5,129 nucleotides of DNA. Source: an uncultured Eubacterium sp. (GTDB lineage Bacteria > Bacillota > Clostridia > Peptostreptococcales > Anaerovoracaceae). The stretch lies in assembly GCA_900551775.1 (NCBI GenBank), contig URXI01000304.1, positions 1 through 5,129 of the forward strand, read 5' to 3'. This document shows, piece after piece, positions 1-4,604 of this stretch. How positions within the stretch are numbered: the first letter of the stretch is position 1; every line of letters begins with the position of its first letter. The notes under the pieces are model-generated. The model was not told where the DNA came from. It did not search any database and was given only the letters and a program-made list of their open reading frames with translations. The position numbers and the translations under genes are program-made.

Positions 1-43
1 GATGGTATGTTTTGTAGCAGGTGGTTTAGCGCAGATATTTTAT

Positions 44-70
44 CTCCGTCCTGATACAGGACGGAGTTTT
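44..70 (+). terminator. Rho-independent terminator of an upstream unit
   Basis: A perfect 10-bp GC-rich stem (CTCCGTCCTG at 44-53 pairing with 57-66) closes a 3-nt ATA loop and is followed by TTTT at 67-70, then ATTA. The stem is strong but the T-run is short. It most likely ends transcription of a gene left of the window. It could instead be an attenuator in a longer leader of the oxidoreductase operon, since no convincing promoter is visible between it and the first gene. Confidence 0.75.
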
Positions 71-75
71 ATTAT

Positions 76-173
76 GGTTCTCGCCCCAATTTGCAGCGCA
101 AATTGTTGGGGAGACCTAATGCTTTTAATCCCCAAGAGAGCGAGCGAAAGCGTGGCTCGATTGGCAGGATTAA
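76..173 (+). promoter_or_regulatory. Structured 5' leader, two hairpins with a competing helix, class unknown
   Basis: Hairpin 1 spans 76-116. Its core pairs CCCCAA (84-89) with TTGGGG (106-111) and TTTGC/GCAAA inside, with a 3-nt loop and a 3-nt bulge at 103-105; weaker outer pairs use GGT (76-78) and ACC (114-116). Hairpin 2 spans 125-173: TTAATCC/GGATTAA, then CCAA/TTGG, then CGAGC/GCTCG around a GAAA-containing loop. TTGGGGA (106-112) is also perfectly complementary to TCCCCAA (129-135), which would break both hairpins. CCTAA (115-119) can pair with TTAGG (184-188), overlapping the ribosome binding site of the first gene. This is compatible with a riboswitch-like leader or a small structured repeat. 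I recognise no known riboswitch consensus, and no strong terminator follows. Confidence 0.4.
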
Positions 174-201
174 GTCGTATATTTTAGGAGGAAGAAATAA
201 G

Positions 202-789
202 ATGTGTAAGGACAGCAACACAGTAGAAATTAGATGGCACGGCAGAGGCGGCCAGGGTGCAAAGACAGCATGTCTGCTGCTGGCTGACGTCTGCTTCAGT
301 TCGGGCAAACAGGTGCAGGGCTTTCCGGAGTATGGCCCAGAGAGAATGGGTGCACCGATTACCGCGTACAACAGAATTTCTGACGGACAGAACAGGGTCC
401 ACTCCAATATCTACAACCCCGACTACGTCGTCGTGGTGGATGAGACGCTGCTTCACTCCGTCGATGTGACGGCGGGGCTTTCGGAAGAGGGTGCCATTAT
501 CATCAACAGCAGCAAAGAACCGGCAGAGCTGAGAAAACATCTCGGCGGCTACAAGGGAAGAGTCTGCACCGTTGATGCGGAGAAAATATCCGTTGCGACC
601 CTGGGGAAGAACTTCCCGAATACGCCGATGCTGGCGGCAGCGGTCAAAGTCAGCAAGGTCGTAGAGAACGATAAGTTTTTGCAAGATATGGAAAGCTCTT
701 TCAGACACAAGTTTGCGTCAAAACCAAACGTGATTCAGGGCAATATGGAAGCACTGAAAATGTCCATGGAAGAAGTAAAAGTTGGTTAA
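202..789 (+). CDS. porC: 2-oxoacid:ferredoxin oxidoreductase, gamma subunit (PorC-type)
   Basis: This 195-residue protein is the gamma subunit of a cytoplasmic, oxygen-sensitive enzyme that oxidatively decarboxylates a 2-oxoacid to its acyl-CoA, with ferredoxin as electron acceptor; the reaction can run in reverse. In this family the gamma domain contributes to CoA binding. The family hallmarks are visible: an N-terminal RWHGRGGQGAKTA (residues 11-23), FPEYGPERMGAPITAYNRIS (41-60) and PNTPMLAAA (139-147). The length is normal for a separate gamma subunit. The frame stays open upstream to about position 91, but the ATG at 202 is preferred because AGGAGG lies at 186-191 with a 10-nt spacer and because homology begins just after it. 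It is first of four genes; the delta subunit starts 11 nt after its stop. The family is clear. The substrate (pyruvate versus other 2-oxoacids) is inferred. Confidence 0.93.
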   Translation: MCKDSNTVEIRWHGRGGQGAKTACLLLADVCFSSGKQVQGFPEYGPERMGAPITAYNRISDGQNRVHSNIYNPDYVVVVDETLLHSVDVTAGLSEEGAIIINSSKEPAELRKHLGGYKGRVCTVDAEKISVATLGKNFPNTPMLAAAVKVSKVVENDKFLQDMESSFRHKFASKPNVIQGNMEALKMSMEEVKVG

Positions 790-800
790 GGAGATATCCG

Positions 801-1103
801 ATGATAGAGGCAAAGAACATAAATGAACAGAGTGCATGGCAGGAGCTGACTCCGGGAGCGGAGATCTATGAGCCGGGCACGTCAAAATTAGTAAATACCG
901 GGGAATGGCGGGTTCTGACGCCAGTCTTTGACGAGGCAAAGTGCAAGCACTGCATGCTGTGCGTCCCATTCTGCCCTGACATTTCCATACCTGTCGTAAA
1001 CGGCAAGCGCCTGGAGACAGATTTTTTCCACTGCAAAGGATGCGGCATCTGCGCCAAAGTATGTCCTTTTGACGCGATCACCATGGAAAAGGAGGAAAAG
1101 TAA
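801..1103 (+). CDS. porD: 2-oxoacid:ferredoxin oxidoreductase, delta subunit (2[4Fe-4S] ferredoxin, PorD-type)
   Basis: This 100-residue protein is the small electron-transfer subunit. It has two cluster motifs: C48, C51, C54 and C58 (CKHCMLCVPFCP), and C78, C81, C84 and C88 (CKGCGICAKVCP). By family knowledge it carries two [4Fe-4S] clusters that pass electrons from the beta-subunit cluster to soluble ferredoxin. The roughly 40-residue N-terminal extension, with a GEWRVLTPVFDEAKC stretch leading into the first motif, is typical of the delta subunit and sets it apart from a free ferredoxin. AAGGAG at 788-793, overlapping the gamma stop codon, sits 7 nt before the ATG, so the pair is translationally close. 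The alpha gene starts 1 nt after its stop. No ligand cysteine is missing, so the subunit looks functional. Confidence 0.94.
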   Translation: MIEAKNINEQSAWQELTPGAEIYEPGTSKLVNTGEWRVLTPVFDEAKCKHCMLCVPFCPDISIPVVNGKRLETDFFHCKGCGICAKVCPFDAITMEKEEK

Positions 1104-1104
1104 A

Positions 1105-2298
1105 ATGGCAATCAAAGACAGAATGAGCGGCAACGAAGCGGTCGCTTACGCGATGAAGCAGATCAACCCGGATGTCATGGGGGCTTTTCCCATTACGCCT
1201 TCCACAGAGATTCCGCAGTATTTTTCCAAGTATATCGCCGACGGAGAGGTGGAGACAGAGTTTGTCGCGGTGGAATCGGAGCACTCTGCCATGTCCACCT
1301 GTATCGGCGCATCGGCTGCGGGAGCCCGTGCCATCACGGCGACTTCCTCAGCAGGACTGGCTCTGATGTGGGAACTGCTCTATGTAGCGGCATCCAGCAG
1401 ACTGCCTGTGACCATGGCGGTGGTCAACAGAGCTTTGACTGGACCGATCAACATCAACAACGATCATTCTGACTCCATGGGATGCAGAGATACGGGATGG
1501 ATTCAGATTTATGCGGAGAACAACCAGGAGGTTTACGATAACTACATCCAGGCCATGCCCATCGGCGAGCACTGCAGACTGCCGGTCATGATCTGTCAGG
1601 ACGGCTTTATCACCAGCCATGCTGTGGAGAACATCGAACTGATGGAAGACGAGAAGGTGAAAGACTTCGTCGGGGAATATGCACCGGAAAACTATCTTCT
1701 GAAGAAAGAAAATCCTCTGGCTGTCGGTCCCTACGGCATTTCCCCTTATTACATGGAGGTCAAAAAGGCCCAGGCCGAAGCCATGAGAGAAGCGAAGGCG
1801 AGAATCCTGGAAGTTGCAGCAGAATATGAGAAGATTTCCGGCAGAAAGTACGGACTCTTTGAAGAATACAGGATGGACGATGCAGAGGCCGCGGTGGTGG
1901 TCATCGGTTCTTCCGCAGGTACCGGAAAAGATGCAGTGGATGTTCTGCGCGAAGAAGGAATGAAAGTGGGCTTGATCAAGCTCCGCGTCTTCCGCCCGTT
2001 CCCGATGGAAGAGCTGGCTCGTGCCCTGTCAAAGGTCAAAGCCGTGGCTGTCATGGACAAGAGTGAAGGCTTTTCAGCCTGCGGCGGCCCAGTCTTTGCA
2101 GAGATCAGATCAGCGCTGTACGATGCTGATGAGCGGCCTATGATGGTCAATTTTGTCTACGGCCTCGGCGGCAGAGACGTTACGGTGGATACCTTTGGTG
2201 AAATCTACAGTGAACTGTTCAAGATGATAGAGACCGGCAAGACCGGTGAAGTTTACAGGCATATCGGAGTCAGAGATTTGGAGGAGCAGAAGTCATGA
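1105..2298 (+). CDS. porA: 2-oxoacid:ferredoxin oxidoreductase, alpha subunit (PorA-type)
   Basis: This 397-residue subunit contributes the pyrimidine-binding half of the thiamine pyrophosphate site and the transketolase C-terminal-like domain. In order: the signature FPITPSTEIPQ (28-38); FVAVESEHSAMSTCIGASAA (53-72), carrying the acidic residues expected near the cofactor; a GPININNDHSDSM...RDTGWIQ stretch (113-134) followed by YAENNQEVYD; then a C-terminal domain with VVVIGSSAGTGKDA (264-277), KLRVFRPFP (292-300), DKSEGFSACGGPVFAEI (318-334) and YGLGGRDVT (352-360). The start is the ATG at 1105, after AAGGAGG at 1089-1095 (9-nt spacer). An in-frame ATG at 1069 lies inside the delta gene and is rejected. 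Its TGA overlaps the beta ATG as ATGA, which suggests coupled translation and equal stoichiometry. Length and motifs are intact. Pyruvate is the default substrate but is not proven; a branched-chain or arylglyoxylate relative is possible. Confidence 0.93.
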   Translation: MAIKDRMSGNEAVAYAMKQINPDVMGAFPITPSTEIPQYFSKYIADGEVETEFVAVESEHSAMSTCIGASAAGARAITATSSAGLALMWELLYVAASSRLPVTMAVVNRALTGPININNDHSDSMGCRDTGWIQIYAENNQEVYDNYIQAMPIGEHCRLPVMICQDGFITSHAVENIELMEDEKVKDFVGEYAPENYLLKKENPLAVGPYGISPYYMEVKKAQAEAMREAKARILEVAAEYEKISGRKYGLFEEYRMDDAEAAVVVIGSSAGTGKDAVDVLREEGMKVGLIKLRVFRPFPMEELARALSKVKAVAVMDKSEGFSACGGPVFAEIRSALYDADERPMMVNFVYGLGGRDVTVDTFGEIYSELFKMIETGKTGEVYRHIGVRDLEEQKS

Positions 2299-3224
2299 GC
2301 TACAGTTTGAAAACAGAATTAGAAAAGAAGGAGAGACTGGCGCCGGGCCACAGACTCTGTGCAGGCTGTGGGGCAGGCATCGCAGTAAGCGGCGTGCTCA
2401 GGGCTCTGGAGGAGGGTGATAAGGCGGTTGTTTCCAACGCTACCAGCTGTCTGGAGGTTTCGACCTTTATTTATCCATATACAGCCTATGAGGACAGCTA
2501 CATCCACAGCGCCTTTGAAAACGCTGCGGCCATGACCGGCGGCGTGGAAACGGCGTATAAAGTATTGAAAAAGAAGGGTAAGATTGACGAGACTTACAAG
2601 TTCATCTGCTTCGGCGGAGACGGCGGAACCTACGACATCGGTTTCCAGTCCCTGTCCGGCGCCATGGAGCGGGGCCACGACATGGTCTACGTCTGCTACG
2701 ACAATGAGGCGTACATGAACACAGGTATCCAGCGTTCTTCCGCGACACCCAGGTTTGCCGATGCGACGACGACACCTGTGGGCAGGGAGTCTTACGGCAA
2801 AGTACAGAACAAAAAGAATCTGACGGAGATCATGGCGGCACACAACATCCCTTACGCTGCCCAGACCACCTTTTTAGGTGATTTCAGAGATTTACATACC
2901 AAAGCTCATAAAGCGATCTATACAGAAGGACCTTGTTTCCTCAACGTGCTATCACCATGCCCCCGCGGCTGGCGTTACGAGATGGAGGATCTGGCTGAAA
3001 TCTGCAAATTGGCGGTGGATACCTGCGTATGGCCGCTCTACGAGATCGAAGACGGCGTTTGGAGGCTCAACTACGAGCCGGCAAAGAAGCTGCCTGTGGA
3101 GCGCTTCCTGGAAAAGCAGGGCAGATTCAAGCACATGTTTGCAAAGGGCAACGAATGGATGATCGAAGATGCCCAGAAGTATGTCGATGATCAGTGGGAA
3201 AAGCTGACAAATAGATGTGAATAG
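2295..3224 (+). CDS. porB: 2-oxoacid:ferredoxin oxidoreductase, beta subunit (TPP and [4Fe-4S] binding, PorB-type)
   Basis: This 309-residue subunit binds the diphosphate end of thiamine pyrophosphate and one [4Fe-4S] cluster. Candidate cluster ligands match the family pattern: C22 and C25 in GHRLCAGCGAG (18-28), C52 in NATSCLE, and C222 in SPCPRGW. The cofactor motif is GGDGGTYDIGFQSL (107-120), followed by CYDNEAYMNTGIQRSSATP (134-152), with the conserved Asn and the MNTG.Q run. The C-terminal stretch (about 240-309) resembles the usual PorB tail. The length is normal. The ATG overlaps the alpha TGA by 4 nt, so translation probably reinitiates there. It is the last gene of the operon. Only a weak AT-rich palindrome about 7 nt downstream could serve as terminator, so some read-through into the next gene is possible. 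Confidence 0.93.
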   Translation: MSYSLKTELEKKERLAPGHRLCAGCGAGIAVSGVLRALEEGDKAVVSNATSCLEVSTFIYPYTAYEDSYIHSAFENAAAMTGGVETAYKVLKKKGKIDETYKFICFGGDGGTYDIGFQSLSGAMERGHDMVYVCYDNEAYMNTGIQRSSATPRFADATTTPVGRESYGKVQNKKNLTEIMAAHNIPYAAQTTFLGDFRDLHTKAHKAIYTEGPCFLNVLSPCPRGWRYEMEDLAEICKLAVDTCVWPLYEIEDGVWRLNYEPAKKLPVERFLEKQGRFKHMFAKGNEWMIEDAQKYVDDQWEKLTNRCE

Positions 3225-3230
3225 CCCTTT

Positions 3231-3247
3231 TCTTAAGAATTCTTAAG
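3231..3247 (+). promoter_or_regulatory. TCTTAAG direct repeat and palindrome, probable activator site
   Basis: TCTTAAG occurs at 3231-3237 and again at 3241-3247, a period of exactly 10 bp. Bases 3232-3247 also form a perfect 8+8 palindrome (CTTAAGAA then TTCTTAAG). The centre lies about 44 bp upstream of the start predicted from the TATAAT at 3271, overlapping the edge of a poor -35 region. Head-to-tail half-sites one helical turn apart are typical of OmpR/PhoB-family response regulators; TTAAG repeats recall the streptococcal CiaR site, though there the period is 11. As RNA it would be only a weak 6-bp AU-rich hairpin, with six Ts starting 5 nt later, so a minor role as porB terminator is possible. 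Confidence 0.55.
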
Positions 3248-3276
3248 TAGTGTTTTTTATCCATATCCGTTATAAT
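3248..3276 (+). promoter_or_regulatory. Promoter of the fibronectin-domain gene, perfect -10 and weak -35
   Basis: TATAAT at 3271-3276 is a perfect -10 hexamer. With a 17-bp spacer the -35 would be TAGTGT (3248-3253), which barely matches TTGACA. A consensus -10 with a poor -35 beside the TCTTAAG repeat fits an activator-dependent promoter. Transcription would start near 3283, leaving a leader of about 30 nt before the ATG at 3314. Confidence 0.7.
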
Positions 3277-3313
3277 AGAAGTAAGATAACGAGATAGAAG
3301 GAAGGGAAAAAAC

Positions 3314-4186
3314 ATGACGAAATATAGAAATCGTTCCATTGCCGTAGCTGCTGCGCTGGCTTTGGTCATAAGCCTGATACCGTCAATGGCCTTTGGAGCA
3401 GCGAAAACGGTCAAAGCGGTGACAGGGCTGGAAGTATATCAGATGTCTAACTCCAGAGCGGAACTCAATTGGGATTATGTCAATGGCGCTGAAGGATACA
3501 AAGTCTATAAGGCTGCCAGCAAGACCGGCAAATATACCCTTGTAAAAACGATCAAGAGAGGGAAAAAGACATCTTATACCACCAAGAATCTGAAACTGGG
3601 AAACACTTACTATTTCAAGATCAAAGCGGTGGACACCGTATATGGCAAGAAGGTTCTCAGCAGCAAGTTCAGCAACATCGCTTCCGTAAAGATGGAACAG
3701 TGTGTACCGCAGTACACCATTGATTTCCCTGAGAAATTAAACGCTGACGGCAGTCTGACCGTTACCATCACCAACAAGAGCGAGAAAGAACTCCAGCTTG
3801 CGGCGGCTCCGCTCATTTTTAACGACCTGAACGATTGGAGCAAGGATGGAATCCTTTTGAAGGCGGTCAAGTATGAGAATCTGAGTACTGGATATACCGA
3901 TAAGGAGGATTTGGATTTTCCTTATATCCTCTTTAAAGGCGAGACCGTAAAGGCGACCTATGAGCTGAACAAGGACCTGCAGGGTGCGATTTCCGGCATG
4001 AAGGGGGAAGAAGCACCAACAGCCATCAACTATAAGCCGGGCGGAGAAGGTTTTGCTATCAGCATCACCTATAGAGGGCAGTTTTTATACATGGCTATTC
4101 AATACCCGGACGGACAAAAATTGATGACTGCCGATGAATATCTGCAGAAAGCCTTTGATGCGATTCAACCGGCCGATCCGGAATAG
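3314..4186 (+). CDS. Secreted fibronectin type III domain protein with an unassigned C-terminal domain
   Basis: This 290-residue protein begins with a Sec signal peptide: basic MTKYRNR, a hydrophobic core at 9-22, and a probable signal peptidase I site after AFG (26-28). Residues 35-127 form one fibronectin type III domain: VTGLEVYQ at the start, AELNW, GAEGYKVYKA, YTLVKTI, TTKNLKLGNTYYFKIKAV and SKFSNIASVK. Residues 131-290 look like a mainly beta region (YTIDFPEKL, SLTVTITNKS, GFAISITYRGQFLYMAI) ending in a short helix, TADEYLQKAFDAI; I do not recognise this domain. There is one cysteine (C130), no LPXTG motif, no transmembrane anchor and no catalytic motif, so it is probably released or held by surface binding. 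AAGGAAGGG at 3298-3306 precedes the ATG by 7 nt. It has its own promoter and terminator, so it is a single-gene unit. A surface-binding or adhesive role is only inferred. Confidence 0.85.
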   Translation: MTKYRNRSIAVAAALALVISLIPSMAFGAAKTVKAVTGLEVYQMSNSRAELNWDYVNGAEGYKVYKAASKTGKYTLVKTIKRGKKTSYTTKNLKLGNTYYFKIKAVDTVYGKKVLSSKFSNIASVKMEQCVPQYTIDFPEKLNADGSLTVTITNKSEKELQLAAAPLIFNDLNDWSKDGILLKAVKYENLSTGYTDKEDLDFPYILFKGETVKATYELNKDLQGAISGMKGEEAPTAINYKPGGEGFAISITYRGQFLYMAIQYPDGQKLMTADEYLQKAFDAIQPADPE

Positions 4187-4214
4187 TTCGATTGACTACA
4201 GCAAAAGAAATACA

Positions 4215-4256
4215 CAACACCTATTTAGAATTTTTTCTAAATAGGTGTTGCTTTTT
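4215..4256 (+). terminator. Strong intrinsic terminator of the fibronectin-domain gene
   Basis: A perfect 16-bp stem (4215-4230 pairing with 4235-4250) closes a TTTT loop, followed by C and then TTTTT at 4252-4256. It begins 28 nt after the stop codon. Its upper stem is also the upstream SdpR-like operator (4221-4244), and its right arm supplies the first bases of the predicted -35 of the next promoter, so three functions share these bases. Confidence 0.85.
4221..4244. promoter_or_regulatory. Probable SdpR-like operator A (10-4-10 palindrome)
   Basis: CTATTTAGAA (4221-4230), a 4-bp TTTT spacer and TTCTAAATAG (4235-4244) form an inverted repeat. The same arms recur exactly at operator B, 56 bp downstream. 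The site ends 4 bp before the predicted -35 of the sdpR promoter. An inverted repeat beside an ArsR-superfamily gene is the expected target of that dimeric repressor; the assignment rests on position and duplication, not binding data. Confidence 0.65.
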
Positions 4257-4276
4257 GTTGTGCAAAGTGCTATCAT
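4248..4276 (+). promoter_or_regulatory. Predicted promoter of the sdpR-sdpI operon
   Basis: TTGCTT (4248-4253) and TATCAT (4271-4276) are separated by 17 bp. The -10 matches consensus at 5 of 6 positions and the -35 at 3 of 6. The start would fall near 4283, inside operator B, giving a leader of about 40 nt. Operators A and B flank this promoter, consistent with tight autorepression. Confidence 0.55.
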
Positions 4277-4302
4277 CTATTTAGAAAATTTTCTAAATAG
4301 AT
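4275..4302. promoter_or_regulatory. Probable SdpR-like operator B (perfect 28-bp palindrome)
   Basis: Bases 4275-4288 are the exact reverse complement of 4289-4302, with no loop. The core repeats the arms of operator A: CTATTTAGAA at 4277-4286, spacer AATT, then TTCTAAATAG at 4291-4300. It overlaps the end of the predicted -10 and covers the predicted start site, where a bound repressor would block RNA polymerase. It is not followed by a useful T-run as a terminator (ATTTTTG directly adjoins), and as a terminator it would silence the gene it precedes, so an operator role is favoured. Confidence 0.7.
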
Positions 4303-4306
4303 TTTT

Positions 4307-4314
4307 GAGGGGGG
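4307..4314 (+). promoter_or_regulatory. Ribosome binding site that fixes the sdpR start
   Basis: GAGGGGGG lies 8 nt upstream of the GTG at 4323. An earlier in-frame GTG at 4314 overlaps this site, and one at 4245 sits inside the terminator stem, upstream of the predicted transcription start. The placement therefore supports GTG 4323 as the real start, which also gives an N-terminus like that of known SdpR proteins. Confidence 0.7.
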
Positions 4315-4322
4315 TGGTCTTC

Positions 4323-4604
4323 GTGGGACTTCCGGAGACGTTTAAGGCGTTGTCGAATCCAGTACGGCGGGATATCTTGATGATGCTGAAGAGCGGCAGG
4401 ATGCCCGCGGGAGAGATAGCTGAGAATTTTGATATGACGGGTGCCACAATATCCCATCATTTGAGCCAGTTAAAAAATGCGGGCCTGATATTTGAGACAA
4501 AAGAAAAGAATTATATTTATTATGAACTGAATACGACAGTATTTGAAGAATTGATGCTGTGGTTTTCACAGTTCAAGGGAGGCGACGATAATGAAGGACT
4601 ATAA
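4323..4604 (+). CDS. sdpR: SdpR-like ArsR-superfamily autorepressor
   Basis: This 93-residue winged helix-turn-helix protein closely resembles SdpR, which in Bacillus subtilis represses its own operon and is relieved when the partner membrane protein SdpI senses the SdpC toxin. Visible features: ETFKALSNPVRRDILMMLKS (5-24), typical of the family; AGEIAENFDM (29-38) leading to the recognition helix TGATISHHLSQLKNAGL (39-55); the wing with KNYIYYELNTTVFEE (62-76). It has no cysteines and no ELCVCD metal-box, so it is not a metal sensor of the ArsR/CadC type. Translation starts at GTG 4323 after GAGGGGGG. It lies downstream of two palindromes with identical arms and overlaps the sdpI-like gene by 14 nt, so the two are almost certainly co-transcribed. 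The family is secure; the inducing signal is unknown. Confidence 0.9.
   Translation: MGLPETFKALSNPVRRDILMMLKSGRMPAGEIAENFDMTGATISHHLSQLKNAGLIFETKEKNYIYYELNTTVFEELMLWFSQFKGGDDNEGL

Noticed and set aside
161..183. Possible promoter TTGGCA (161-166) with TATATT (178-183) before the gamma gene
   Set aside because: The spacer is only 11 bp, and the -35 candidate lies inside hairpin 2. No other convincing promoter was found in 71-185.
2..187. Short open frame in the leader region
   Set aside because: It runs through the terminator hairpin and both leader hairpins, has no ribosome binding site at its start and gives no recognisable protein.
91..201. N-terminal extension of the gamma subunit by 37 residues
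   Set aside because: The extension is basic and low in family resemblance, lies over the structured leader, and the ATG at 202 has a strong AGGAGG in the right place.
1069..1104. Upstream start for the alpha subunit inside the delta gene
   Set aside because: The ATG at 1105 has an optimal AAGGAGG, and the extra residues are simply the delta C-terminal codons read in another frame.
1749..2150. Long minus-strand open frame opposite the alpha gene
   Set aside because: It is a codon-bias shadow of a well-supported gene, with no ribosome binding site or recognisable domain; the same holds for the other minus-strand frames across the window.
4215..4302. Paired inverted repeats as ends of a small mobile element or a CRISPR-like array
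   Set aside because: There are only two copies, each an internal palindrome rather than terminal repeats. The 32 bp between the cores hold a promoter, and the position before an ArsR-superfamily gene explains them better as operators.
4245..4322. 26-residue N-terminal extension of the SdpR-like protein
   Set aside because: It would start within the terminator stem and upstream of the predicted transcription start, and translates the palindrome. The GTG at 4323 has its own ribosome binding site and matches the family N-terminus.
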